Source: Pseudomonas reidholzensis
GTDB taxonomy: Bacteria > Pseudomonadota > Gammaproteobacteria > Pseudomonadales > Pseudomonadaceae
Direction: 5' to 3'
DNA length: 64,000 bases
Assembly: GCF_900536025.1 (NCBI RefSeq)
Contig: NZ_UNOZ01000008.1
Span: 1-64,000, forward strand
Shown here: piece by piece, positions 52,621 through 61,249 of the stretch
How the letters are laid out: each line of letters opens with the position of its first letter
How positions within the stretch are numbered: the first letter of the stretch is position 1
Translations under genes and position numbers: made by a program
Notes under the pieces: generated by a model
Told to the model about the DNA's origin: nothing
The model's input: the letters and a program-made list of their open reading frames with translations, nothing else
Database searches by the model: none

Positions 52621-54118
52621 AGAAAAGGTATCCACGCGGGCCTGGATAGCCGTGATCGGCGGCCTGTTCGGCTGCTTCATGGCGGGCATGAACGTGCACG
52701 TTACCAGTGCCGCCCTGCCAGAAATCGAAGGCGCGCTGGGGGCCAGCTTCGAGGAAGGCTCGTGGATTTCCACAGCCTACCTGGTGGCGGAGATCAGCAT
52801 GATCCCGCTGACCGCGTGGCTGGTGCAGGTGTTCTCGCTGCGCCGGGTGATGCTGGTCGGGTCGGCGGTATTTCTGGTCAGTTCGGTGAGCTGCGCGCTG
52901 GCGCCAAGCCTGCAGGCGATGATCACCCTGCGGGTGATCCAGGGCGCGTCCGGCGCAGTGCTGATCCCGCTGTCGATGCAACTGATCATTACCGAACTGC
53001 CGGCCAGCCGGATCGCCCTGGGCATGGCCCTGTTCAGCTTGTCCAACAGTGTTGCCCAGGCGGCCGGCCCATCGATTGGCGGCTGGCTGACGGACCTGTA
53101 TTCGTGGCGCTGGATCTTCCTCCTGCAACTGCCGCCCGGGTTGCTCCTGCTGGCGGCGGTCGGCGGTGCGATCAAGGGCCAGGCGGGTGACCGCAGTGCC
53201 CTGCGCAAGGCCGACTGGCTGGGGATCGCAGCCATGGTGCTGGGGCTCGGCGCACTGCAGATCGTGCTCGAGGAGGGCGGGCGCAAGGACTGGTTCGACT
53301 CGCAGTTCATCGTTGGCTGCAGTGTGCTGGCGCTGGTCGCATTGGCGCTGTTCATCCAGCGCCAGTTGTACGGTACGCGGGCGTTCATCAACCTGCGTCT
53401 GCTGGCCAGCTACAACTTCGGCGTGTCGAGCCTGGCCATGGCGATCTTCGGCGCCGCGACCTTCGGCCTGGTGTTCCTGGTGCCCAACTACCTGGCCCAG
53501 GTGCAAGGCTACAGTGCCAGCGAAATCGGCCAGAGCCTGATCGCCTACGGCCTGGTGCAGCTGTTGCTGGCCCCCTTGCTGCCGCGGCTGATGCGCTGGC
53601 TCAACGCCAAGCTGCTGGTGGCCAGTGGGTTCGCCATCATGGCCCTGGGCTGTTGGCTGGGCGCGCACCTGACGGCGGATGCCGGCCGTAACGTGATCAT
53701 CCCCTCGACCGTGGTGCGCGGGCTTGGCCAGCCGCTGATCATGGTGGCGCTATCGGTGCTGGCCGTGAAGGGGCTGGACAAGGCCCAGGCCGGTTCGGCC
53801 TCGGCGTTGATCTCGATGTTGCGCAACCTCGGCGGCGCCTTGGGCACGGCATTGCTCACCCAGCTGGTGTCGCAGCGCGAGCGGTTTCATTCGGCGCGCC
53901 TCGGCGAGCACCTGACGCCGTTCGACAGCGTCTTGCAACAGCGCTTGCCGGACGGTGTGGCCGACCCGCAGTCGCCCGAGGTGATGCAGACCCTGGCCCT
54001 GCTCGACAGCAGCGTGCGCGAGCAGGCGTACCTGATGGCCTACTCGGATGCCTTCTACCTGGCGTGCCTGGCCTTGCTGGGCTGCGCCGTGGCGGCCTTG
54101 TTGCTGCGCAGCCGTTGA
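52610..54118 (+). CDS. EmrB/QacA-family (DHA2) drug efflux transporter
   Basis: The 502-residue protein has 14 membrane helices and proton-driven multidrug export signatures: motif C-like ALFSLSNSVAQAAGPSIGGW (about 142-161), LPEIEGALGASFEEGSWIST (about 36-55) and RVIQGASGAVLIPLSMQ. Together with the EmrA-like adaptor it forms a tripartite pump lacking its own outer channel. An AraC-type regulator gene follows 62 bases downstream on the same strand and may control it. Confidence 0.95.
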   Translation: MSTEEKVSTRAWIAVIGGLFGCFMAGMNVHVTSAALPEIEGALGASFEEGSWISTAYLVAEISMIPLTAWLVQVFSLRRVMLVGSAVFLVSSVSCALAPSLQAMITLRVIQGASGAVLIPLSMQLIITELPASRIALGMALFSLSNSVAQAAGPSIGGWLTDLYSWRWIFLLQLPPGLLLLAAVGGAIKGQAGDRSALRKADWLGIAAMVLGLGALQIVLEEGGRKDWFDSQFIVGCSVLALVALALFIQRQLYGTRAFINLRLLASYNFGVSSLAMAIFGAATFGLVFLVPNYLAQVQGYSASEIGQSLIAYGLVQLLLAPLLPRLMRWLNAKLLVASGFAIMALGCWLGAHLTADAGRNVIIPSTVVRGLGQPLIMVALSVLAVKGLDKAQAGSASALISMLRNLGGALGTALLTQLVSQRERFHSARLGEHLTPFDSVLQQRLPDGVADPQSPEVMQTLALLDSSVREQAYLMAYSDAFYLACLALLGCAVAALLLRSR

Positions 54119-54180
54119 CGTGGTCGACCTGTTGCACGGAGCGCGGCAATAATGACCGCACCTTGCATGGACCCAACCTG

Positions 54181-54927
54181 ATGAACCGACCCGCCATCCT
54201 GCCGCTTGCCGAAAACTACCGCCACGGCGAGCGGATCGCCGCGCACTGCCACGACCGGGCGCAGCTGATCCACGCGCTGAGCGGGGTGATCACGGTCAAC
54301 TCGCGCCAAGGCAGCTGGGTGGTGCCGCCTGGGCGCGGGGTGTGGGTGCCGGCGGCGGTCGAGCATGACCTGCAGATGGCCGGCGCGGTGCAGATGCGCA
54401 CCTTGTTCGTCGATCAACGGGTGCGGCCCGACTTGCCGGGCGAGTGCCAGGTGATCGAGATCTCGCCGTTGCTGCGTGAGCTGATCATCCGCGCAATGGA
54501 CATCCCACCGGATCACCCGCAGGAGGGCCGCGAGGCGCGGATCATGCAGTTGATCCTCGACGAGATCCGCGTGCTGCCGGTGCTCGCGCTGCATGTGCCG
54601 TGCCCGGCTGATCGGCAGTTGCTGGCGCTGTGCGAGGCCTTGCGTGCGGCGCCGGGTGAGGACTGGAGCCTGGCACGCGCGGCGGCGCACAGCGGGCTGA
54701 CGCCGCGCACGCTGACCCGCGGCTTTCAGCGCGAGACGGGTTTGAGCCTGGTGCAGTGGCTGCGCCGGGTGCGCCTGATGGCTGGCCTGGATGCGCTGGC
54801 GGCAGGGCAGTCGGTGCTCGAGGTGGCGCTGGACCTGGGCTATGACAGCCCCAGCGCGTTCAGTGCGATGTTCCGGCGCACGCTGGGTGTGTCGCCTTCG
54901 GGGTACTTTGGCCGAGCGGCCGGCTAG
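54181..54927 (+). CDS. AraC-family transcriptional regulator with cupin N-terminus
   Basis: The 248-residue regulator has an N-terminal cupin sensor (HCHDRAQLIHALSGVITV, about 22-39, and PGRGVWVPAAVEHDL) and two C-terminal HTHs (about 155-245) with SLARAAAHSGLTPRTLTRGF and the AraC signature VALDLGYDSPSAFSAMFRR. It lies just after emrB. Local control of the pump or of the hydrolase/exporter genes is likely but not shown. Confidence 0.93.
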   Translation: MNRPAILPLAENYRHGERIAAHCHDRAQLIHALSGVITVNSRQGSWVVPPGRGVWVPAAVEHDLQMAGAVQMRTLFVDQRVRPDLPGECQVIEISPLLRELIIRAMDIPPDHPQEGREARIMQLILDEIRVLPVLALHVPCPADRQLLALCEALRAAPGEDWSLARAAAHSGLTPRTLTRGFQRETGLSLVQWLRRVRLMAGLDALAAGQSVLEVALDLGYDSPSAFSAMFRRTLGVSPSGYFGRAAG

Positions 54928-54940
54928 CCCCGTGTGACGG

Positions 54941-55534
54941 TCAGCGGGCCTGCCCGGACTGCCGTTCGCGCAGCGCCTTGGCCACCTCGGCCTCGATCTT
55001 GTAGGCCGGGCCTTCGAGCTCGTCATAGTTGCGGGTATAGCGCCGCGCAAACTCGTCCACCCCCAGCTGCTGGTACTGCTGCACATGCTTGAGTTCATGC
55101 GCCCACAGGGCGACGTTGTCTTCGGCGTCCTTGGCATGCCTGAAGATGATCGTGTCGATCAGGGTCACGGCGTTGACGTCGGGGTTCTGCAGCATCGCGT
55201 TGGCTGCGCTGATCTGCTGCTCGTCGCCGACCTGGTAGCGCGCCGCGTCGAGCACGGCGAAGTCGTACCAGGTTTCCAGCTGGGCGCGGATATGCAACGG
55301 GATCGGCTCGCTGCCCTTGGCCGTGGCCTCGTCGCGGGCCTGCTGGAGGGCGAAGGCAAGGCTGGAGGAGGCCATTCGCTCGACATCCTTGAGGATCTGC
55401 CCGCCCTGCCCAGGGTCGATCGGCGCGCAGAAGCAGCCCAGCAGGCACACCTGATACTGCCCAGGCGGGCAGGCGTTTTCGGCCAGGGCAGGGGCGGCCA
55501 GCAACAGGCCCAGCAGCAGGCTAGCGCGCTTCAT
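54941..55534 (-). CDS. Exported HEXXH-type protein, DUF4157-like
   Basis: The 197-residue exported protein has a signal peptide (KRASLLLGLLLAAPALA), a cysteine-rich start (CPPGQYQVCLLGCFC) and a metallopeptidase-like helix WAHELKHVQQYQQLG (about 138-152) followed by DEFARRYTRNYDELEGPAYKIEAE. That pattern fits DUF4157 (eCIS-core-like) zincin domains. Protease activity is possible; no partner toxin or phage-tail gene is near. Its first 14 bases overlap the end of the TetR gene, so the two are co-transcribed. Confidence 0.8.
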   Translation of the reverse strand: MKRASLLLGLLLAAPALAENACPPGQYQVCLLGCFCAPIDPGQGGQILKDVERMASSSLAFALQQARDEATAKGSEPIPLHIRAQLETWYDFAVLDAARYQVGDEQQISAANAMLQNPDVNAVTLIDTIIFRHAKDAEDNVALWAHELKHVQQYQQLGVDEFARRYTRNYDELEGPAYKIEAEVAKALRERQSGQAR

Positions 55535-56084
55535 CCAGTACCTTGCCAACGAGATTGCGACTGGCCTGCAGGACCTCGTCCTGGAACGCTTCGCTGGCCA
55601 GCATGCGGCCGACCACAAGGGCGCCTACGCACTGGCTGATGAGTGCCCAGGCGAGCGCCGAGTCCTGCAAGGTTTCGGCCCAGGCCGCCTGCAACGCCAC
55701 CAGCCAATGCTCGGCCAGCTCGCGCACCGGGCGCTCGGCACGGGCGATTTCCACGCCTAACGGTGGCAATGGGCAGCCGCCCTCGATGTTGTGCAGGTGG
55801 GCCAGGCTCAGGTACTGCTCCAGGCAGCGAGCCAGGCGCGCGCGGTCGGCGCCGCGTTCGGCCAGGCGTGCCAGCGGGCTGTTGCTCAGCTCTTGCCGGA
55901 CGATCTCGCTGAACAGGTCGTCCTTGGATGGAAAGTGGTTGTAGAACGCCCCACCGGTCAGGCCAATGGCGTTCATCAGCCCTGCCACGCCGGTACTGGC
56001 GAAGCCGCCACGCTTGGCCAGCGCACCGCTGCTGGCGAGCAGCTTGTCTCGCGTCTGTTGCTTGTGGTCGGTGGAGTAGCGCAT
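55521..56084 (-). CDS. TetR-family transcriptional regulator
   Basis: The 187-residue repressor has a TetR HTH (about 9-55: KLLASSGALAKRGGFASTGV, GLTGGAFYNHFPSKDDLFSE) and a C-terminal ligand domain with LAHLHNIEGGCPLPPLGVE, as in regulators of the YxaF/AcuR-like group that answer electrophiles or aromatic compounds. It is divergent from the SDR gene and probably represses it from the intergenic AT-rich site. Confidence 0.93.
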   Translation of the reverse strand: MRYSTDHKQQTRDKLLASSGALAKRGGFASTGVAGLMNAIGLTGGAFYNHFPSKDDLFSEIVRQELSNSPLARLAERGADRARLARCLEQYLSLAHLHNIEGGCPLPPLGVEIARAERPVRELAEHWLVALQAAWAETLQDSALAWALISQCVGALVVGRMLASEAFQDEVLQASRNLVGKVLDEAR

Positions 56085-56126
56085 CCGAAAAACCTCCGCG
56101 CGCTGGCTTGACGATAGGGGCGATCA

Positions 56127-56161
56127 TAGCATAGCGTTCGTTTACTAAATGATCGTTCATC
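56127..56161. promoter_or_regulatory. Candidate TetR operator/divergent promoter
   Basis: This AT-rich stretch lies between the TetR and SDR genes. It contains CGTTC direct repeats 19 bases apart around TTTACTAAATGATCG and the partial dyad TGATCGTTCATCA. The position fits a repressor site; the exact operator is not certain. Confidence 0.4.
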
Positions 56162-56174
56162 AATGGAGGTGGCC

Positions 56175-56906
56175 GTGACCGAACAACCCAAAGTCGTGCT
56201 GGTGATTGGCGCCGGTGATGCTACCGGTGGCGAGATCGCCAAGCGTTTTGCCCGCGAGGGCTATATCGCCTGCGTCACCCGTCGGCAGGCGGAAAAACTC
56301 CAGCCGCTGGTGGACGAGATTCACGCCGCCGGTGGCCAGGCCCACGGTTTTGGCTCGGATGCGCGCAACGAGGACGAGGTCGCGGCACTGGTCGAGACCA
56401 TCGAGCGTGATATCGGCCCTATCGAAGCCTTCGTCTTCAATATCGGCGCCAACGTGCCGTGTAGCATCCTTGACGAGACCCCGCGCAAGTTTTTCAAGAT
56501 CTGGGAGATGGCTTGCTTTGCCGGCTTCCTCACCGCGCAGGCAGTGGCCAAGCGCATGGTCACTCGTGAACGTGGCACCTTGCTCTTCACCGGGGCCACC
56601 GCAGGCACCCGCGGCGCTGCCAATTTTGCCGCGTTCGCCACGGCCAAGCATGGCCTGCGGGCATTGGCCCAGAGCATGGCGCGCGAGCTGGCCCCACGTA
56701 ACATTCACGTCGCGCATGTGGTGGTGGACGGGGCGATCGACACCGCCTTCATCCGTGACAACTTCCCCGAGCGCTATGCGCTGAAGGACCAGGACGGCAT
56801 CCTCGACCCGGCGCACATCGCCGACAGCTACTGGTTCCTGCATGCCCAGCCACGGGATGCATGGACATTCGAGCTCGACCTGCGGCCGTGGATCGAACGC
56901 TGGTAA
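56175..56906 (+). CDS. SDR-family protein with altered catalytic residues
   Basis: The 243-residue Rossmann protein belongs to the short-chain dehydrogenase family. The nucleotide motif is VIGAGDATGGEIAKRF (about 9-24), not the usual TGxxxGIG. In the active site the Tyr of YxxxK is Phe (AAFATAKHGLRAL, about 151-163) and the Ser is replaced in FTGATAGTRG. Normal dehydrogenase chemistry is therefore doubtful. I chose GTG 56175 because GGAGGT lies five bases upstream; an ATG at 56163 would put that site inside the gene. It is divergent from the TetR gene and followed by a DsbA-like gene. Confidence 0.85.
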   Translation: MTEQPKVVLVIGAGDATGGEIAKRFAREGYIACVTRRQAEKLQPLVDEIHAAGGQAHGFGSDARNEDEVAALVETIERDIGPIEAFVFNIGANVPCSILDETPRKFFKIWEMACFAGFLTAQAVAKRMVTRERGTLLFTGATAGTRGAANFAAFATAKHGLRALAQSMARELAPRNIHVAHVVVDGAIDTAFIRDNFPERYALKDQDGILDPAHIADSYWFLHAQPRDAWTFELDLRPWIERW

Positions 56907-56934
56907 GCCCCTTCACCTCTACAAGGATCGAACC

Positions 56935-57525
56935 ATGAGCAAGTGCGTCGAGTTCTTTTTTGACCTGGGCAGCCCGGCGAGCTATCTGGCCTGGACTCAG
57001 TTGCCTGGCCTGTGCGCCCGGCGTGGGGCGCGGCTGGAGTACCGGCCGATGCTGTTGGGTGGGGTCTTCCAGGCGACCGGCAATGCGTCGCCGGTAATGG
57101 TGCCGGCCAAGGGTAAATACATGTTTGTCGACCTGGAACGGTTCGCCCAGCGTTATGGCGTGCCGTTCGGGCTGCCGCCAGGGTTTCCGATCAATACCCT
57201 GGGGTTGATGCGCGGGCTGATCGGCACCCAGTTGCACGCGCCGGAACGCTTCGAGGCGTTGCTGGGGGTGTTGTTCAGGGCGCTTTGGGTTGATCGGCGG
57301 AATCTGGGCGATCAGGCGGTGCTCGATGAGACGCTGGACAAGGGCGGCTTTGATCCCGCTCAGTTCCGTGCGCTGGCGGGTATGGCCGAGGTCAAGGAAG
57401 CGCTCAAGCAGGTGACGGAGGAGGCCGTGGCGCGCGGTGTGTTTGGCGCGCCGACCTGTTTTGTCGAGGGGCAGATGTTCTTTGGCCAGGATCGGCTGGA
57501 TTTTGTCGAGCAGGCGTTGGCTTAG
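56935..57525 (+). CDS. DsbA-like/2-hydroxychromene-2-carboxylate isomerase family protein
   Basis: The 196-residue thioredoxin-fold protein is related to HCCA isomerase and kappa-class GST. EFFFDLGSPASYLAW (about 5-19) carries the catalytic serine in place of CxxC, and GVFGAPTCFVEGQMFFGQDR (about 168-187) is the second family motif. These enzymes use glutathione in aromatic degradation or detoxification. It is 28 bases after the SDR gene, so both probably form the TetR-controlled unit. Confidence 0.92.
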   Translation: MSKCVEFFFDLGSPASYLAWTQLPGLCARRGARLEYRPMLLGGVFQATGNASPVMVPAKGKYMFVDLERFAQRYGVPFGLPPGFPINTLGLMRGLIGTQLHAPERFEALLGVLFRALWVDRRNLGDQAVLDETLDKGGFDPAQFRALAGMAEVKEALKQVTEEAVARGVFGAPTCFVEGQMFFGQDRLDFVEQALA

Positions 57526-57532
57526 CCGTTAT

Positions 57533-57627
57533 GGCCTCATCGCGGGCAAGCCCGCTCCTACAGCTAATTCGCGCGTTTTTGCATGTCAGCGCGGTCCTGT
57601 AGGAGCGGGCTTGCCCGCGATGAGGCC
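57533..57627. repeat. Inverted REP pair
   Basis: REP units at 57533-57562 and 57596-57627 have the core CGCGGGCAAGCCCGCTCCTACAG and its inverse, a slightly different subtype from the other pairs. They lie between convergent genes. Confidence 0.85.
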
Positions 57628-57633
57628 ACCCCG

Positions 57634-58867
57634 TCAGCCGCGCCAGACCGGCTGCAGCGCTTCATCCAGCGCCCAATGCGCCTGGCCTGGCACCAAGCGC
57701 ACGCCACCGACCCAGCGCTCCTGCCCGATCAATTCCAGGCCATACGCTTGCCCCGCCAGCACCCGTTCACCTTCCTCGGTAAGGCTGACAACCCGCTGCG
57801 GCCACGCCAGTTGCTGTTCACCTTCGTGAATCAGCGGCCGCTCTGCATCGATCAGTGGCCGCAACAGCGCATGGAACATCAGGTCGCCCAGAAACGGCAG
57901 CGGCTCGCGCTGCATCATCAATACGCCAAACGCCTTGCCCATCGGCATCGGCCCCAGGTCGCGAAGAATCTCCAGGCTCAGGCGCTCGGTCAGCGACAGG
58001 CCATCGACCACACTGGGCAGCTCCTGCAACTGCCGCAACAGCGCCGGGCCCAGCAGCGGCAGCGCCTCATGGCGCGTGTGTGCCAGCGCCGCAACAGCCT
58101 GCGGTGAAGGCGCGCGATAGGCCGCCCATGCAGCGCGGGCCAGCCGCAATATCGCCGCGTCCACCGGCTTGCGCTGCGGCCACAGCCAGGCCAGCACTTC
58201 CGGGGCCAACTGGCCAATGCCAATAAAACGCTGCACCCCCCGGCACCCGGTCGATCTCGATCAGGCTGAGGTTGGCCGGCACCGCCTCGAGCCCGGCCAG
58301 CACCCGCACCAGAAACAGCTGGTCGTAGGCATCGGCTTCGCACCAGAGCACCCCTGGCATCTGCTGACCGAGCCGGGCCAGGGCGGTGTATTCATCGTCC
58401 TGGCGCTGGCGCACCTGCTGCGGCTCGAGGTTGAACGCATGGCTGATGAAGCTGGCGCGCACGGCGCTGTAGCTGGCTTCGTCCAGTGCCGGCACCGGGC
58501 CCATGCACAGCGGGTCGGCATACATGCGCAACTGGCCCTTGAAGCCGGCGACTTTCAGGCTGTGCTGGATGTCGTTGCCACAGCGCCAGTGGCAGGTGTC
58601 GGGGGTGTCGCTGGCGACGAAATCGGGGTGGGCGAGGGCAAAGGCGAGGGCATCGCAGTGCGCCTTGAGCTTGGGCCAACTGACGAAGCCGAGGTCACGG
58701 GCGATCAGGTATTGCGCATCGGCCAGTTGCGCGGGGCGCTGGGCCGAGAGGTTGGGCAGGCGGGCGTCGGGCGCGCCATTGCGCAAGCGGCGCAGCAGCT
58801 CTTTGGCGCGTTTACGTTGCTGCTCGAGGTTGAGCCGGCCGTTGTCGGGCAGGTTTTTAACAGACAT
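57634..58867 (-). pseudogene. DUF1835-like protein gene with a one-base frameshift
   Basis: Two reading frames together give about 410 residues: an N-terminal part from ATG 58867 (DARLPNLSAQRPAQLADAQY, YADPLCMGPVPALDEASYSA) and a C-terminal part to 57634 (QRFIGIGQLAPEVLAWLWPQ). The break is in a six-G run on the minus strand (58236-58241). With five Gs the text reads through as IEIDRVPGVQRFIGIGQL, matching the family. The N-terminal frame otherwise runs on about 55 unrelated residues. It is either a recent mutation, phase-variable, or a sequencing error. DUF1835 proteins have no firm function. Confidence 0.85.
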
Positions 58868-59017
58868 GCGAACTCCTTGATGAGCCTTGTCCGCTGTCAG
58901 GCTGGAGTCGTCATGGGCGATGTTCCAAGCAGGTTCCTGGGCGCAGCCCTTTCCGCGGACGGGAGGCGTCGGAGTACGCCGCCGCAGACTATAGAAGCCT
59001 GGCGGCGGCGATTCAAG

Positions 59018-59323
59018 TCAGGCGTGGGCCAGCAGGCGCTCGAGCTGGGCGCGCTCCCAGATGCTCAGCAGGTCGACCGGGTTGGTGCCGTAGCGCTGCC
59101 AGGCATCGGCGGCGGCATCGACCCCTTGCGGGGAGCGGCACTGGACGCACTGCGCGAGGCCTTCGGGGTCCAGCACCAGGGTCAACTGCCAACCGGCGCT
59201 GCGCACCTCGACCCGGCCATCGGCGTGGCGCCCGCAGATCGTCAGGGGCTGCACGCCCAGCGCGGCATCGCGCAGGCACTGGTAGACCTCGCGGCTGCTC
59301 GGTGCGGGCAGGGCGTCGGTCAG
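59018..59323 (-). CDS. Conserved-looking hypothetical protein, possible CTG start
   Basis: The reading frame encodes about 101 residues (TDALPAPSSREVYQCLRDAA..., ending SIWERAQLERLLAHA) with a helix-strand composition unlike the shadow frames. No ATG, GTG or TTG fits before residue 25. A CTG at 59323 overlaps the stop of the upstream regulator (cTGA), which would mimic the usual ATGA coupling. A GTG further in (VQPLTICGRHADG) is the alternative. I recognise no family. Confidence 0.5.
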   Translation of the reverse strand: MTDALPAPSSREVYQCLRDAALGVQPLTICGRHADGRVEVRSAGWQLTLVLDPEGLAQCVQCRSPQGVDAAADAWQRYGTNPVDLLSIWERAQLERLLAHA

Positions 59324-59865
59324 AAGTTGGCCGGGGTATTGGCGCTGATGATCTCGGCCTCGTCCTGGCCGATGTTCTTGAAGCTGTGGGCGAGGGTGGT
59401 GGGGATGTAGTAGCCATCGCCCGAGTTGAGCACGCTCACCTGGCCATCGACCCACAGCTCGATGGTGCCACGGGTGACCAGGCCACATTCTTCGCCTTCA
59501 GCGTGCACGATCGGTTCGCCGGAGTCGGCGCCTGGCGCGTACAGCTCGCGCAGCATGCGCATCTGCCGGCCTTCGACGCTGGCGCCGACCAGCAGCATGC
59601 GCAGGCCGTTGCGGCCCAGGTCAGGCTGGTCGCCGCCACGGAACACGAAGCGCTCTTCGCGCACCGGCTCGTCAAAGCTGAAAAATTCCGCGAGGGACAT
59701 GGGGATCCCTTCCAGCAGCTTTTTCAAGGAACTGACCGAAGGGCTGACGCGGTTCTGCTCGATCTGCGAAATGGTCGAGTTGGTCAAGCCACTGCGGCGG
59801 GCCAGCTCCCGTTGGGAGAGGTTGTTGCGCTCACGCACCAGTTTGAGTCGTGTCCCCGTGTCCAT
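59320..59865 (-). CDS. XRE-cupin transcriptional regulator (PuuR-like)
   Basis: The 181-residue regulator has an N-terminal XRE HTH (LSQRELARRSGLTNSTISQI, about 16-35) and a C-terminal cupin (EPIVHAEGEECGLVTRGTIE and GDGYYIPTTLAHSFKN, about 115-170). The layout and length match PuuR-type repressors of polyamine and amino-acid use. The target is unclear; no puu genes are adjacent. An MFS gene lies upstream on the same strand, 90 bases away. Confidence 0.92.
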   Translation of the reverse strand: MDTGTRLKLVRERNNLSQRELARRSGLTNSTISQIEQNRVSPSVSSLKKLLEGIPMSLAEFFSFDEPVREERFVFRGGDQPDLGRNGLRMLLVGASVEGRQMRMLRELYAPGADSGEPIVHAEGEECGLVTRGTIELWVDGQVSVLNSGDGYYIPTTLAHSFKNIGQDEAEIISANTPANF

Positions 59866-59955
59866 AGCCGCCTTTTTTGGTGAAAGTGTTCTGAGGTGTA
59901 AAAAATAATAAGCGACGCATTAAAACACACTCTCGGCGGCAACGCGCTGTGCTTG

Positions 59956-61161
59956 TCAACGGCGCGCTGCGGCGGGCATTGGCCAGAGTCCGACCAGCAG
60001 CAACAGCAGGGCCACGGCCACGAACGGCAGCCGCGGATCGACCGCGTAGACCAGCGTGCCGGCCAACGGCCCGATCACCGCGCCCATGCCCTGGGCGGCG
60101 CCGATGGAGCCGGCGGTAGCGCCTTGTTCGGAGGCGTGCATGGCGTTGGCGGCCAGCGCCGAGAAGGCCGGGAAGACAAAGCCCATGCCGCCGGCAGCGA
60201 TGAAGAACGACGCCCACAGCCACTCTGCGCTGCCGGCCAGCGATGCTGCGGCGAAGCCGATGGCGGAGAGGCTCGCGCCGACCCGGATCATCTTCAGCGG
60301 CGGCCACTCCAGGCGGCGCAGCAGCACCTGCGACAGCATCAGTGCCACGCCTACCGTGGTCAGGGCGATACCCGCCGTCTGGGCCGCCTCGGTGGGGGGC
60401 AACTGCAGGCGGTCGAGGGCAAAGAAGCCGACGGTGATCTGCGACACGGTCACGCTGAACATCGCACTGAAGGCCACCAGCAACGGCCGGCGCAGGCGTG
60501 GGTCGGCGAGGCGCACCGGGTTGGGCGCGTAGGTGTGGGCCAAGGGTTGCGGCTTGAGCTTGAACAACAGCACCAGAAACGCCATCGCCGGCAGCAGCGA
60601 CATGATCCAGAACGGCAGGCTCAGGCTGTGCCGGGCCAGCAGCGCCGCAACCGCAGGGCCCAGCACCAGGCCGACCGCGTTGGCGGCGCCCAATGAAGCC
60701 ATCGCCCGCGCGCGGTGCTGCGGCTCGACGTGGTCGGCAACCAGCGCATTAGCGGCCACCGGCAAGGCGGCATAGAACGCACCGATCATGCCGCGTGCGA
60801 GCATCAGGCCGAGAAACGCCAACGACGCACCGGGCAGCCAGTGCAGGGCACCTTCGATGAACAGGCACAGCAACCAGTAGGCCAGGGTGAAGCCGGCGCT
60901 GCCCAGCAGCAGTACCCGCCGCCGACCATAGCGGTCAGCGGCGCGCCCCCATGGCCGGGCGAGCAGCACCCAGACCACCCCGGCCACGGTCACCGCCGCG
61001 CCGGCCTGCCAGGTGGCCAGGCCGAGCAGGCGGGCGATCGGGCCGATCAGGGCGACGAAGGCCATCATCGACATGGTGCAGGCCATGTTCACCAGCAACA
61101 GTGGACGCAAATCCAGGGTGCTGGCGGGTTTCAGAGAAGCAGGATCCTTTGCGGCAGTCAT
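59956..61161 (-). CDS. MFS transporter, putative Fur-regulated exporter
   Basis: The 401-residue protein has 12 helices and MFS signatures: GRAADRYGRRRVLLLG (motif A, about 72-87), RARAMASLGAANAVGLVLGP (motif B/C, about 150-169) and VIGPLAGTLVYAVDP. A Fur-like box (61200-61218) overlaps the probable promoter, so it may export a siderophore or a compound tied to iron state. This role is inference; the fold alone also fits drug export. Confidence 0.9.
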   Translation of the reverse strand: MTAAKDPASLKPASTLDLRPLLLVNMACTMSMMAFVALIGPIARLLGLATWQAGAAVTVAGVVWVLLARPWGRAADRYGRRRVLLLGSAGFTLAYWLLCLFIEGALHWLPGASLAFLGLMLARGMIGAFYAALPVAANALVADHVEPQHRARAMASLGAANAVGLVLGPAVAALLARHSLSLPFWIMSLLPAMAFLVLLFKLKPQPLAHTYAPNPVRLADPRLRRPLLVAFSAMFSVTVSQITVGFFALDRLQLPPTEAAQTAGIALTTVGVALMLSQVLLRRLEWPPLKMIRVGASLSAIGFAAASLAGSAEWLWASFFIAAGGMGFVFPAFSALAANAMHASEQGATAGSIGAAQGMGAVIGPLAGTLVYAVDPRLPFVAVALLLLLVGLWPMPAAARR

Positions 61162-61199
61162 GGGGCAGTCCAGGGCAGTACGACGAAAAGAGCGACGAT

Positions 61200-61218
61200 C
61201 TTAATAATGATCATTTGC
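61200..61218 (-). promoter_or_regulatory. Candidate Fur box
   Basis: The minus-strand GCAAATGATCATTATTAAG matches 13 of 19 positions of GATAATGATAATCATTATC and lies 39 bases before the MFS start codon. It is plausible but unproven. Confidence 0.5.
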
Positions 61219-61249
61219 GTATGTCGACCCTTGGGCTGTCAGGCGGTGC

